Assembly (NCBI RefSeq): GCF_002078875.1
Contig: NC_034412.1
Span: 31,177,065-31,241,064, forward strand
Source of the DNA: Numida meleagris
Taxonomy: Eukaryota > Chordata > Aves > Galliformes > Numididae
Direction: 5' to 3'
DNA length: 64,000 nt
Made by a program: the position numbers and the translations under genes. The notes under the pieces are model-generated. The model saw only the letters and a list, made by a program, of their open reading frames with translations. It did not search any database and was not told the DNA's origin. Of this stretch, positions 1-13,434 are shown in pieces (positions within the stretch are counted from its first letter, which is position 1; each line of letters starts with the position of its first letter).

Positions 1-875
1 TTTTTCAGTAGGAAGTGAAGTTTAAAATAGTTGAATTAGAGATACGGTGTGGGCTTTAATTCCAATTGCATCATTAGTCCCACGTACATTATTCAATATA
101 CTTCAGTTGTCGTGTATATACTGCAAAACCTAAAGTGTGCAAGGAACAGATCTGGCCATTAAATTTACATAACATGTAGTGATGTTGCTGTAGACTGTGC
201 ACATGGAGGAAAAACAAAGCATACACTTAAGAGAACTATATACAAATGCAAAGAAACACTAGATTAAGCACAAGGAATGTATTGCAAGAACTAGGGAGGA
301 AAATCTTTTTCTCCATTTTAGGTGAGGTTTATTTCAGATAACTGAGCTGAAGAGCGTGAAAAGCTGAACTGCCAGCTCTGAGTTATATCATGTTTATGGT
401 AGGAAGAACATAAGAAGCATTAAGACATTATTTGAGGTTGATTAGACACATCAACAAAATGGAGAAGTGTGCAAAACCCATGAGTGCAAACATATAATAT
501 GGCAAGTGCTATGTTATTAGATAAAACAATAAATCATATCTGCATCCTGGCTACTAATACTGTACTTGTTTTCCATTTGCAATGCTGTGGCTTAAGGACA
601 TTAAGACTTATATTTTAAAGAGTGTTAAGCTGGATACAACTGGAAGTCAAGCATTAAATACTACTTACGCCATATTTTTAAAAAAGAGGAATTAAATAGT
701 AATGACTTAGTTCAGAAATTTGAGTCCCAAAAAATCAAGAGATTTCTCCTGAATAGGTGTGAAGCAAAGTGATTGGACTTGCTTGGTCCAGTACCAGCAC
801 TTTTTTCCTGCATGTGTTTACTGAAGGGCAAGGGGACATAGTGAAATATCCTTACCTTTTAAGTTTAATATGATA
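1..875. other. Unique AT-rich DNA, no gene seen
   Basis: No open frame, repeat end or RNA gene could be supported here. Short homopolymer runs only. Confidence 0.6.
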
Positions 876-880
876 CATTT
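876..880. repeat. Left target site duplication (cattt)
   Basis: Exact copy of 1387-1391. The pair brackets the LTR at 881-1386. Confidence 0.85.
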
Positions 881-1386
881 TGTCATGGTTTTATGATTCT
901 TGGTTATTGGTATTCCACATCATAACGTTATGTAGTGTATGTACCTGGTTCTCAGAAGTGAAGGACTACTACATTGCCCACGGTACTTTGCTCCTCTGTT
1001 ACCATTTCCGGCCAGAGGGAAAAGATAAGAACTTGCAGATCACGGGACATCGTCCCCTTTTTCCGCCCGTCTCTCGTCCTGGCAGCACCTCACTCCCCAG
1101 ACGTCTTATCGTCGGTAGTAGAGTAAGGCCTACCTTGATTTTTGGACATTCTCTCTCTGTGTTGGATTTATCAGCTTAAATTGTAATTATATTGTATTGT
1201 AGTGTGTTGTTTTGCATTCCGGTATCTTATTTAGTAAATTAGTTTGTTTCTCCTCAGATTGTTGCTGCTGTTCTTTGCTCTCAGGCCCATCTCCCTACCC
1301 TCTTTTCCCTTTCCTGGGGTGTGGGTCTGTGGGTCCCCCATCCCCTTCGTCATGGAACCAGGCCGAATGCCCTTAAACCTTTGACA
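881..1386 (+). mobile_element. Solo LTR of an avian endogenous retrovirus (ERVL-like)
   Basis: A 506-bp block begins TGTCATGG and ends TTTGACA, the TG...CA ends of a retroviral LTR. It is flanked on both sides by the identical 5-bp word cattt (876-880 and 1387-1391), which marks the insertion as complete. No internal retroviral genes lie beside it, so it is a solo LTR left by recombination between two LTRs. It is more GC- and CpG-rich than its surroundings, as expected of a fairly young insertion. A 5-bp duplication fits ERVL-type or some class I elements. The 99-residue open frame inside it is not a gene. No canonical AATAAA was seen, so the + orientation rests on general resemblance to avian LTRs and is less certain than the boundaries. 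Confidence 0.85.
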
Positions 1387-1391
1387 CATTT
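1387..1391. repeat. Right target site duplication (cattt)
   Basis: Exact copy of 876-880 on the other side of the solo LTR. Confidence 0.85.
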
Positions 1392-2024
1392 CTAGAACTT
1401 ATACCCAATCTATGGGACTATGAGCTAGATAAATGGAAATTAAAATTCAGACTAAGGGTCCCAGTACGCGTTGTCAACATCAAAGAGAAATGGACAGGCA
1501 GAGAGCAACTATAAAGGTGCCCAAAATTATTTAAAAGAGAAAAAATTAAGGGCAGAAATAAAGCTACTCTGAAGGGCAGATGCTGGAAATCTGATGGGTA
1601 AGATAGAAAAAAAAATATATCATCTTTTGTTATGGAAATCTCTGCCAATATTCAGTAAGAAATCTCCCTTCTCTTTTCATCCTGCATGAGCCAAGAAAAC
1701 TTCCTACTCTGCTATGCAGTATAATCCAAATTATGTTATGCTCTACTGGCATTTCCTTTAGGTTATATAAACTTCAGATAAATACAGAACACTGTGGGAT
1801 TTATATGAAAATTCTATCTTACATGGATTTTTTTGTGTGCTGGTGACAACTTATCTGAAAAGTGTTCTTTTGCAAACAGCAAACCCTAATCTGAACAGTA
1901 AGTGCTGCTGTTCCTCTCTGATAGCAAACTAGATGTTTACAAGGAATGAATAATTTAACACAGAGCAAGCTCACAGCAAGAAAGCTTGTTCCTCATGAAA
2001 TTTTTTTATCTAATATTTTCTTTG
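1392..2024. other. Unique AT-rich DNA, no gene seen
   Basis: Nothing beyond short chance open frames was seen in this stretch. Confidence 0.55.
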
Positions 2025-3068
2025 GAGTACGGATTGTATGCTGATGCCCTGGTGTCTAGGAAGCCTTTCTGGTGTTTGAGCACTTGAATAGATGAGTGGA
2101 CTGTGGGCTGGATTGAGAACTGGCAGAGCTCGGAGTTGTGATCATTGGCACAGAGTCCAGCTGGAGACGTGTAGCTAGTGGTGATCCCCAGCGGTGGGTA
2201 CTCTGTCCGGTCTTGTTCAGTATCTCCAGACGGAGGGACGGAGTGCACCCTCAGTAAGTTAGCTGGGAGGAGTGGCTGACACATTAGAAGGCTGTGCTGT
2301 CAGTTAGTGAGACCTGGACAGGCTGGAGAGGAGCCTTATAAGGTTCTATATGGGTAAGTGCAGAGTCCTGTGTCTGAGGAGGAATAGCTGCGTTCATCAG
2401 TACAAGTTTGGGGTTGACCTGCTATATAGAGTCTTCTGATGGCCAACAGGTTGGCAGTGAGCTGGCAGTGTGCCCTTGTGGCCAAGAAGGCCAGTGGTAT
2501 CCTGGGATGTATTAAAAAGAATGTGACCAACAGGTCAAGGAAGGTTATCTTTCCTCTCTACTCTGCCTTGATGAGGCCATATCTGGAATAATGTGTACAG
2601 TTCTGGGCTCCTCAGTTCTTGACAGATCTCCTAGATAGAGTCATGTGGAGAGCTGCAAAGATGATTAAAGGCCTGGAGCATCTCCCTTCTGAGGAAAGGC
2701 TGAGAGATCTGGGGCTGTTCAGCCTGGAGAGGAGAAGACTGAGGGAAGACTTTATCAGTGCTTATAAATTTAAAGAATGGAGCCAGCCTCTTTTCAGTGG
2801 TGCACAGAACCAGGACAAGGGGCAATGGGCACAAACTGGAACATAGGCAGTTCCATACAAACATGGAAAAAACTTCTTTCCTTTGAGGGTGACAGCACTG
2901 GAATAGGTTGCCCTGAGAGGCTGTGGATTCTCCACCTCTGGAGATACTCAGAACCCTCCTGGATGCTTTCCTGTGCAGCCTGCTCTAGGGAACCTGCTTT
3001 ACTGGGGGGGTTGGACTGGTAGATATTCAGAGGCCCCTCCCAACCCCTTTGATTCTGCGATTCTGCAT
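2025..3068 (+). mobile_element. CR1 LINE, 3' portion with reverse-transcriptase remnant
   Basis: This is a 5'-truncated CR1 non-LTR retrotransposon in sense orientation. Around 2140-2225 the translation still resembles the region of CR1 reverse transcriptase around its SGxPQxxxLxPxLF motif (degraded, with stops). The segment 2240-2780 matches the C-terminal part of CR1 ORF2: cues include gtgcaccctcagtaagtt near 2245, gtggccaagaaggcca near 2475, and gagcctggagaggagaag near 2720. The 3' UTR runs through ggttggactgg near 3010 and ends in the imperfect tandem gattctgcgattctgc that typifies CR1 tails. Compared with a complete CR1, internal pieces near 2225-2300 are missing. Several stops and shifts make it inactive. 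The left boundary is approximate. Confidence 0.9.
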
Positions 3069-6000
3069 GGATTCTTACCTTGAACTGAAGTTATATAATT
3101 CAATTCATTCAATTCAAAAATAATTTGAGACTGAACTCTCTAGACTGACAAGGCTGTGACTTGTCTATAGGAGTTCAGCAGATATTTTGCCAATAGTCTG
3201 AGCACTTATTTCAACATTCATCTCTAAAATGTAGTCTAGTAGAAAAAGAAAATGAAATCTGAACCTCCATTTTCTCCTCAATCTTTTCACAATGGTCATA
3301 GTGTTGTGACAAGAAGATTTGGACTCCAGGATGCAGGTGCTGTTATATTGTTAAATAAGTCCTTTTTTCTGCTTCTCCTACTGTGGCAGACCGTTCATGT
3401 TTGCGTTTTTCCCATTTGTTTTTAGGCAGCAGAAACACAATTCACAAAAGTATAATGTAAATGTACAGTTTAGTTAATATGGAAATAATAATTTTCAGGT
3501 GAATGCAATTGGAATATAAAATGAGACCCACTGCAATATGCAGGAGACAACTTTGTCAGATAATGAAAAAAATACTGTGTTTTGGACAGGTAAATATTCC
3601 TGCTGGGGTGGAGTAAGATGATCAGGTAAAATTTACAGAAGGGATTTCTGCTAAAGTTGATGAAAAGGTTGTTTTCTAGATTTTCATTATTCCTGTATTT
3701 ACTTAATGAACAACACTTACGTTCCTGCTTTTCTTAATATTACTCCTTAAAAGAGTAGTAGCTCTTCTAGGATGAAAGTTTGTAGCAAGACAGTTAATTA
3801 CAATGTGCATTTTCTCTGGAAAGAGCAGTATAATTCGTTTACTGTGTAAGGGAAGTCTATTCATGAATTTGTGGCTATGTTGTATTCCGAACTTTGCTTC
3901 TCCCTTTCATCTCAGCTGAGATCCTTTAGCTTGATTGAACTACAGGTGCGTTGCTCCCATTTGCCCAGTAGTGGGGTTGTTAATGGTGTTCAAGGCTTTC
4001 CTTGTGAGAAAGAAAGAGGTTTGTCTGTTAACAGCGGACTGGCTCATACAGTAACTTCCTACTACAAATCACTGTTTTGCTAGCTGGGTCTGAGGTACTC
4101 CTTGTTTCATCACTGGAATATTGTTTTGGATAAGTTGTTGCAAGGAAGAAGAGGAACAGAGGATACACTGTTTCGACTGAAAACTATTACCCATACTAGG
4201 AGAGTTGTAACTAAGGCTAAGTGAACTAAAAAATATATAGTGTAATCTCATGAGACTTGGAAAAGCAGTGTCCATGCTCAGGCACAGCTAGGGTTGATAT
4301 CGAGAGAGTGCAGCAGCTACTGACTACCAAGCTCAGGAAGGACTCCAGAGTCACTGCATCTAACCTGCTGTTATGAGAATTGTTTGTACTTATAATCATT
4401 CAAACAAGTGAATGCTTGGCCACATTAAGTATTTTGGATTTATACACATCTTTTAAAAAGTCTAACTTTGATTCCAGTTATCTCTGGCAAGTTTATTCTG
4501 ACCTGGCTTCAGCAGTGAATATGCATATTATTAAGATCATCATTGATTTTATTTAAATCAATTTGCATTATTGTTACTGTAAGAGTATGTATGGGCATAG
4601 GGACTTTAAGTTTGGCTCATTTTATGTTTAAGAGGCATCAAAAGACTTTCTACTTCCCCCTGTGTGAAATGTTTCTGTATTCATTTGGGGGGATTCAGGA
4701 AAAAAAAAGTTGATTTTTTTTCTTCCTAGAAATTCATGAGAAAAATATATTCAGCGTTCCCAGAACCTTCCTGAGATGATTCTGTGCTGCTTGTTTTTGA
4801 AGTTGGAAGCAATGGAAGTTTACTATTAACTGAACTTAATGCTGACTTGGGAACATTTTGCACACCTTTGAGATGACTCTTCCATCTTAAAAACAAATGT
4901 TAGCTGTTACGGTGTTGTTCCTTAAAATATTCATAAATAAGAATTAAGATCCTAAACAATGAACTGTTTGCCCAGTGGAACTCCTAGCATTAAATGTGTG
5001 CATGAGAGAGAGAATGGTGGGCAATGTAATTCTTTTATTTCACTGTGGTAAAAGAATATTTCTTCAATTATGTTTTGTTGGCATATTCTGATATATATGT
5101 AAATTTCTGTTATTATGTTCATATTTTATCTTTATCTCTGATAGCATCGTGTTCGAGTTCTCAAATGAGCAACCTTTAAGAACTGAACTCTAAAGGCCAG
5201 GTTAAATTTTCCTCCTTTCCATTTTATTCCTCTTCTCCTCCCTCTTACAGCTTCTCCCAGATAGATTAAGTAGAGGTCATAGGGTGAATATTCATTCTTA
5301 CTGTTGCAGACCTTCATGTTTGAAGGCCATTACCATATCAGCCTACAAGATTTGTGAGGTGCTTGAGAGGCATGCTTTCTAGATATATCTAGAAAATTTT
5401 CTAATAATTTATTAGCAAGTTAATACTTCAAATACACAGAACCTTTCCAGACACAAAGTGTATTATTTCATATGAATTTTTAGTATATATCACACTGTAT
5501 TTCACTTTCTTCCTTTTCCTTTCTATAAGGTCAATAACTGTAATTCTAAACAGATTTAATGATGGAGATCTAAATGTAAAGTAACTGTTAAAATGTTTCT
5601 AGTATGTTTCTAGACGCATTTTCTTTTTTGACTGGATATGCTGACTGTAGCCAGCTATGCTGGGACTGTGACAAAGTTACAGTTCTGTATCATTCTCCTC
5701 CCATGATATCCTTATTATGGTTGTTTGTGATTATCCCTTTGTCTTTAACTTAAGAATCTATTATGATATTGTTTTGACAATGAGTGGCAGTTTGTGTAGA
5801 AAGCTGAGGATCTTAATCCTTGCTGAAATGATCTTATAGTTGAGATGACTTGCTGTCTTAGAGTATAACGTATAAAATGACTCAAGTCAAGTGATTGTTA
5901 TAACCTGGATGAGGAAAAAAAGAGCAGGAGTTCTACGTTACAGGAGAGAGGAATAAAAGAGAGATTTTTCCACTTCCAGGATTCATGTTATTGGGAGGGT

Positions 6001-9000
6001 TAGAAGGTAAAATTCTCCCTCTGCGTCAGGCTCTGTTCTGTGCTGCTGCTGGGTATTTCGTACAGTAATGCAGTGAAACTTCTGCAGCCCAGCATTAATT
6101 TACCTCAACGTAAATTTCTGTGAAAACGTTGCGTGCCTTTGAGGGCTCTGGTAACAAGTTATCTGACATTTGAAGTTGGTTTTGAGGTTTATACTTCTTT
6201 CTCAAGTCTCAAGGTCTACAATGCCTTGTAAGCTTTTTTAGTTTTCCCTCATCTTTGTCATGTTTCTTGACATACAGAGTTTGAAAGTTCACTGTGATTC
6301 CAGACAGTACCCGTTTTCCTTTTCCGCACAATATGCTTGTCAAAAATATTTTTTTAAAACAGAGTAATCAGTTTACTTTCTGCTTAGGAACTCATACACA
6401 TTAAATGCTACCTCTTTTAACAGAATGACTATTGCGGAGGAGAATAAAACTTACAAAACAGATCAAGCATTTGGAAAAGAAATGGAATGTAAAATCCTGT
6501 CTAGAAATCCAAATAAAATAGAAATTGTCATTACATGCTATATTTGATTCGATTCATAATTATCTTAGCAAATAACCTTTTTGATTTCTTAGTTTTAATG
6601 ACTTAAAGTTTAGCCATTTAAATGTTTTATGCAACTGTGGTTGTATGTTCAGAAAATGCTTCTTCCGTTTGTTGGGAAGAGTTAATTTGGTCGGTGAGGA
6701 GTGCTGGTTTGTAACAGAGCTACTGCCCATGGGAAAACTGAACACAGGAGGTATTTGCATGCTATTGGGTGCATGTATCAACCTTCTGGATGGACAATCT
6801 CAAATGTAAGCAAGGTCACTCCAGAGAAGGATGTAGAGCACTGCATCTGTAGCAGAAACACTGTAGCCACCGCTGTTGGTACTTGTATTCTTCATTGGCT
6901 TCTGGGGGAGATCCTGTAATGTGTGTCAATGAGTTATGTATTGCAGTAGAGATATGTAAGGCTTGGTAAAACCGGGGCGAACAGGTGCAAATCTTTCCTA
7001 TAAGAATTATATATACTATATTATAGTAGTGGAAGGGGAAGAATAATGGGAACAGTGCTTATAGTAAGAGGACAAAGGAAGTCTAAGATGTGTTTAAGTT
7101 CTGCTGTGTTTTTATAAAACAAAATCAAAAAACCCTCTCATGCTATTGTTGTCATTTGGTTCATCTTATAAGTGCAGAATCAGGGTTTGGATCTGTAAAA
7201 ACATCTTTTTCTCTTTAAAAGAGTTTAACACATTGTCAGAGAACACAGTGTTTACCAATTCGAAGGAACAATTGTTATGCTCAGTGTTTTTAACTCTATT
7301 ACACAGCAGCAATTCTCACACTGTGACAGTAACTTCCCTGGGGAGGATCTCATCCCTACCAAGTGAAATCAAAGCTAACTCAGGGAATATCAACAGTATG
7401 TCTCCCTTGTTGATTTTTTTTGGAGATGTCTTGTGAGGATTCATTCATGAAAAGGAAATAGGAATGCTGAGAAGTTCAGACTTTCATAACTTCACATATC
7501 TGAAAAACTTAGTCTTGATTTGTTCCTTGCTCTTATGTCCCTAAGGATCTACTTTACTCACTATCTAGGAATTCTCTTCTTTCCATGTTACTTTTCAATG
7601 TTGCTTCTCAGTGTTTACTGTCCTTGAAGTGTTTTGTAGTGTTCAGATTAATAGTTTTGTGTCCTCACTGCCATCTTCAGCTCTTTTGTTACAATAGAAG
7701 TTTTCTCAGGAAACTGCCAGAGGAGTTTGATAGACACTTGAAAACATTTTAACGAGCAGATTCATCAGCCCCCTGGCTTATCTAGAGAGCACAGAAATAA
7801 GTGCACTACCTTATATTATTCACTGCACAACAAATGTGTATCAGGAATAGGTGTGAAGTGCACCGAGATGCTCTTAGAGAGGTCCTTACCCAAGTGACAG
7901 TAAAAGTTAAATAAACATTGGTTCCAAAATGGGACTACAGTCTCTTAAATGCTCAGATAACTCATGGGAGTGGATGCAGGCAAGTAACATGCTCAATCCA
8001 GTGGATATGAAGAAAACTATGAATGCTAGGCATTGCATTTGCCAAATGTAATACAGAGCCTCTCCCAGCCTCTATAGAGGTATCTAGAGATTTGCACATC
8101 AGTACATCTTTGTCTGAAAAAGTGATCATGCTCACTAAACAATGGAGAATTTCCTCTTTTTTTGTTCCTTTGTGTTTCTTTTTTCTCGAGTTATAGTTTA
8201 ACTTAAGTGTATTTTTGTATTATAACTATTATATAACTTAGTTCACAGGACATAAAGCATCCAGCTGTGAATGAGTTTTCAGTGTTAGGGCAACATGCTG
8301 CTATATACTAATGTATATTGTCATCTCTGAAACAGAAGTGATTATTTTGGCACTTGAGTATAGGCGAATAATATGTAGGTAGGACCTCTGATTAATGCTG
8401 CTCAGTTCTTCCGATATATCACTAAAAGCCTGGGTGAAGTTACATTTACATGTAAATTATTGCCTCGATTTCAAGCATATATAAGATACATTTGCAGGAT
8501 TCAAGAGAATATTGATGTTTTCTGTTGAATTAGTCAGTACATAACATTGCGGGTAGATTACATTACCAGGATAAATTGTTGATTGGAATGAAAGCTTTTT
8601 GCATGTAAAGAATAAAGAAGTTTATTTTCCTCAACTCAAGAAATTGTCTATCCTGACTGCTAGGTGAGATTTAAATGAAAATTCCATTCTTAATTTCCTC
8701 AATGACTCATTTTCCTGTTCTTGACTCCACTGTTTTTCTCAAACACAGAGAAATAGTTCTAGATTACATGTACTTTCAGAACAAATATCTAAAGCTTTAG
8801 TTTTCATGGGTGCACTGCCCAGGCTTGTCAGGTTATTTCTTCTTTTTGTAGGGGCCTTTAATTACTTTCCCAGTTAACCTGAATGGAGAAACTACTCAGG
8901 TGGTACAGAGTTTCACTAGTCTTATACAGACTATAAGAATAAATTAGGTTCTTCATTCCCATTTTTGACCTATAAATAGAATTATCCAATAGAAAGACTG

Positions 9001-9606
9001 AAATATTACCAAATCCTGCTTTATTTCTGGATTTGCTTAAAATTCACGTCAGCTGCCAAACAAAGCTTTCCCACTATTGTACTCAATAGAATGTTTTGTC
9101 TTGAAATTTTAAATGAGTAGCAGAAAGGTATTTTACAGATCTAAAGCAATGCATAACTGTGTGTGTATCCTTTCCTAAGTGAAGTACCTGTTTTAGCCTG
9201 AAGAAGTAATCTGTATTCTGTGAAGTATCTTACTGAAAAGTTCAAACTGTGTATTCAATGCAATTTTATGTCGTTTACATGAAACCTTTCGGAGATCTTT
9301 CCTTTCATCTTCCAGTCAATCTGTACATCTGTAAGATAGCACAAAAGCTATTCTGTTTTTAACACCATTGGAAAAATTGGAGAGAAAAGAAGAGGTGATT
9401 TTAGTTATTGAGACTATAGATTGTTACCTATTTTTCTTCTTGTCTGAAATGGAGCTACAGAAATAAGTCAGAAATGTTAGGCTGTCTTTCAGACAAACCC
9501 TCTTAATCAACAAAAGACAACCCAGGTAAGATTACAGGCAATCAGGAGAATAGGTTGTGAATAGTTCTTGTAAGTAAATACATAGATATGTTTATATATT
9601 TGCATA
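3069..9606. other. About 6.5 kb of unique AT-rich DNA
   Basis: No supportable gene or recognisable full repeat was found. Near 4518-4529 there is a perfect 12-bp palindrome (aatatgcatatt), and near 4560-4576 an octamer-like atttgcat followed by attgtta; both are discussed as a possible regulatory element. The remaining open frames are under 100 codons, lack splice or family signals and are treated as chance. Confidence 0.5.
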
Positions 9607-10130
9607 TAAGAGGGCTACACTGAAAGTAATGCCTCCTATTTTAAGTTGACCTGTGATGTCAGAGACAGATCTTGGTGGTATGGCAATAGATGTTGAACCT
9701 TCCCTCCAATATTCCAGTACATTTTGTTGCTGTGTGACTGATGACAGTGGAGGGGCAGTCTGACAGAATGACACCTGAGATGGAAGTGCATATGCAGCAA
9801 AGCTGTGGAATTGAATGACTGCATGCAGGGGAAAAAAAAATGGCACCCATTGGCTATCGTGAACGCTTACTGTTTGGGTTCCAGAAACATTCAGTGCATG
9901 TGAGCACAGTGAGGTCCTGAGTGGTGCATTTCAGCAGTGGTGATAGTGAGAATAGGTCACTTCTACTGGTGTAGATGTTTATGAGCATGGCATCCAGGCT
10001 TTTTTTCATCACAGGTGGAAAATGCGTACTGATGCTGCTGACTATGTTGTAAAATGGTGTATTGTAGCTGAGAATTTTCTCTATCAAATAGTGTTATTGT
10101 ACTCTTTGTATCTCTGGTTACTTGGAAATT
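9607..10130 (+). mobile_element. Internally deleted mariner element, copy A (Galluhop-like)
   Basis: The 5' end carries the inverted-repeat sequence shared by all copies in this window (agggctacactgaaagtaa, then tgcctcctatttt). The body encodes degraded fragments of the N-terminal helix-turn-helix part of a mariner transposase. The central catalytic region is missing. The sequence passes from the helix-turn-helix part near 9940 directly into the element's 3' end (tagctgagaattttctc near 10065). The right inverted repeat is eroded, so the end near 10130 is approximate. At about 520 bp, against about 1.3 kb for copy D, it is non-autonomous. Two other copies (18701 and 21660) appear to share the same deletion. 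Confidence 0.85.
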
Positions 10131-13100
10131 AGTGTCCCCTATTTATTTCCATTGAATCTAAGTATATGTGCATACACACATTCTGACTGTATTGTACTTT
10201 AATTAAAGTCAACTGGGAGTGTAAAGCAATAAAAATGACAGAACGTAGTAATGATACATTCAGAAAAGGATTGTGAAAATAAAAATCTGAACAAAATAAG
10301 TCTTTTACAACTTAGCAACCCTTTACTATAACAAGTGTAGTCAGTTATGAAGTTTTCCAAGAACCTAAAATGAGAATAGTATAATGCTTCTTTAACTCTT
10401 TCTTGAAGAAATATTTACCTTCTGTACCCTTTGGAAGGGTACTTAAGTATAATGATCAACTATTCAAATGTGTGTGCTTTATCTTTTGAGCAGCATAGTG
10501 TTCTGCCAGTGCTTCCTGCGTAGCTAGCAGTTATCTTGAACTGTTAACAGTCTAATACCTGTTAGGAATTAGGTTAGACTTAGTTGATATTGTTCCCCTC
10601 AATATTTGAGGATGAAGAAGATTCTTGTACAGTAATGAGGTGAACGGTTTCATAATATGTAGATTGCATTGCAATTCAGAAGTGATACTGGTTGACAGTG
10701 ACGAGATCTGCAGGTAGTTCTCCGTTGACTGAACTGATTCATTGTTCTTATTGACCAACTCTCTATATTGTTTGTGATCTGAAAATTCTCAACTTCTGCT
10801 TCTGAAAGAGTCCTGAATCCTCTATCTCTCAAGTTAAGAAGCTTTATTTTGTAAGCTTGATTTTTATATAAATTTATGCTTTGCAGGCAGTAAAAGACTC
10901 ATAATCTTTTGTGTTTTAGCCACAATAAAAAATTCACGTTAGTATAAATGTGTTACAAAGGAACTGAGGTTTAGTTAGAGGACTTGTAATTATGTTTTAG
11001 AAGAATAATTACTTGAACTAGCCTATCCGATCATGCTTATGAGTTCGTACTTTGATATTATGGATGCTAATATCCTCTAGCTCTCCGTAGAAGTGACCTA
11101 AAATTATTTTGCTTATTTATTGTTATGACTTCATCATGCGATTGTACTCCCTAGAAATTACGATCAACTATCAACCTTAAAGGAACAACTCTGGAAAGAG
11201 TGGTTTTTCCCACAGTCAGCCATGTGTTTCAGTGGAAAGGAGATGAGAAGAAGCATAGCTGTCACTGCTTCTGGACAGAATTGCAAAATTCCTGACACAA
11301 TTCATCCATCCTACGTGCAACAAAGGATAAGAGAAAGTGGAAAGGAAAATAGAGAAAAAAAAAAACTAAATACTAACTTGTGTGTGGAAAATGTGATTTT
11401 CTTTCTTTTATTTTCAAAGTGTTATCGCAGTCATAGGCTATGCTATTTGAATTGAGATAAAATAACAAAATACAGAGCTTATTAAGATAGCTTCAATGGA
11501 TTTTCATTTTCATATCCAATCTCTGTAGCAGAGACCAAAGTTTTGATCAAAACTTTTCATATAAGCAGATTAATCCTACACTTTAATTTTGGTAGGTGTA
11601 ACCTACACACTGATTTTTTTTGAAATCTCATTTCCTCCTCTGGACAAAACAATGCCCACTACCTAACATCTGAATGTCTCTTTACGCAGTAGAAAGACAT
11701 TTGTCCTATCTCACTTAAATCAATGCTGAACTTCTGTCCTCACTACATAAATGGATGTACTGTGAACACGTAAATATTCTTTTGGGTTATCAGTGGAGTT
11801 AATGCAAGTGTGCTTCAGCACACTGACTAATCTCTGAGTAATGAAAGCCCAATGCTGTGTGTCAGAACTGCTGGAGGATATTTTAAAAGGCTGCAGGAGA
11901 GGCTAGTGGCACCCTGCCAAACCGTCAGCTGACTTTATGAATCTACTTAGCAGAGTGTTAATGCAGTTGATGTACAGCTACTTAATAAGAATGCAAATAA
12001 TAGCACTATGTATTTGAAAAAAAAAAACAAAAACACAAAATGTAACTGTGCAACAGCTGACAAATTATCCCTTTATTTACTGGGCAGTTTAATTTCTCTC
12101 ACAATTCTATGTTTTATTGAAAAGCAAAGTATACATATTTTGCTCTGAAAAAAAACAGAATTGTCTTGCTCAATATTTTTTCCCAGCTTCCATTGTCATT
12201 AAAGTTGGACATGCTATGAATATGAGGGGTGCACTCTGCATTTGTAAGGTATTTTCCTTTGTCGGGTTGGCAGCACTCACTCGGTGTTGCAGGCAAGGGG
12301 AGGAGAACAGGTGTCTTTTTTGTAGACAGAGTCTGTGCACAGATGAATTTGTTGTTCTGTTTGATCATTACTTTTTTTCAGTCTTCTAATGACATAAGTA
12401 CATTTATGGCATATTGGATTACTATAAATACAAAGTACATGCATCTTCTATTGCTCTGTGGAGTTGACTGAGGTTTACTCCCAAATATCTAACCGCTTAT
12501 AGCTGGCTCTCTGTATATATTCTTTGTTCACTGTGAAGACAAGCTAGGAGAGGATATTAAGCAAGCTAGGTGTGTGGAAAAACACAGCAGAAATGGAAAA
12601 ATGTAAGAAATATGAAGGCTGGATGTGAAGAAGAGCCGTGATAAAAGGAATGAAAAGAGGAAGAATTCCGTAGAAATCAAATAACGTGTATTTCAGTTCT
12701 GAGTGGGTTACAAGAGATGGCAGCATTTTTTTAATTGCAGGTCAGAACCTGTATATTTTAGGGACTGGATATCAATTTACTTGTAATTATTGTTGATGAA
12801 AAAGTTTCCAATGATGTTGACCTGAGAGTAGGACCTAGCTGTTCTTAAGTACAAATTTATATTCATGAAGAAAATACTGCTTTTCCTTGATTACTTTTTA
12901 TATAGCCAAGAAGTAGGACTTAATGTTTGTGAGAAATTTTGATAATCTCTTAAATTTATGTTATTCTAACATGTATTATTTAAAAACAATATTTTAATAT
13001 TAATATTTGAAAATATTTTCAGTAGTTGTTACACTAATTGTATTTTCTGCTGTCATAATGTAAAACTTCAAATATGAAGATAAAAATACTTGAAACTAAA

Positions 13101-13257
13101 ATTTTTGAGTTGTCCTGAATAGAAATAGTGAAGAGAGAAAGAAAAAGTCTGGAACAATTACTGCATTTTGAAGAGAAATAAGGTAAATAAAGGTTTTAGC
13201 TTTATTATCTTATTATTTAATCTTTTATCATACCTTTTTGTTGGGAGAACATTGAAG
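10131..13257. other. Unique AT-rich DNA
   Basis: No gene was recognised. A stretch near 11790-12000 is less AT-monotonous and repeat-free, and could be a conserved non-coding element, but nothing in a single sequence proves this. An A-rich tract lies near 12019-12040. Confidence 0.5.
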
Positions 13258-13434
13258 AATGGGAGAGAGGTGGTTTTCCTACTCAGATGTCAAGAAACAT
13301 TTAGACGTTGTACTGAATGACATTGTTTGGTGAGAACTATTGGTGATAAGTGGACACTTGAACTGGATGACATTGGAGGTCTTTTCTGACCTTGGTGATT
13401 CTAAGACAATTCTATGATTCTATGTCAGTTATAC
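13258..13434 (+). mobile_element. CR1 LINE, 3' tail fragment
   Basis: About 175 bp of CR1 3' UTR in sense orientation. Cues include ttagacgttgtactgaatga near 13301, actggatgacattggaggtc near 13363, and a terminal tandem ending ttctatgattctatg. It is heavily 5'-truncated and carries no coding remnant worth naming. Confidence 0.9.

Noticed and set aside
880..1179. 99-codon + strand frame
   Set aside because: It starts 1 bp before the solo LTR and lies otherwise inside it; it is not a gene.
12117..12471. Overlapping frames of 80-90 codons on both strands
   Set aside because: No recognisable protein; open on several frames at once, which argues for chance.
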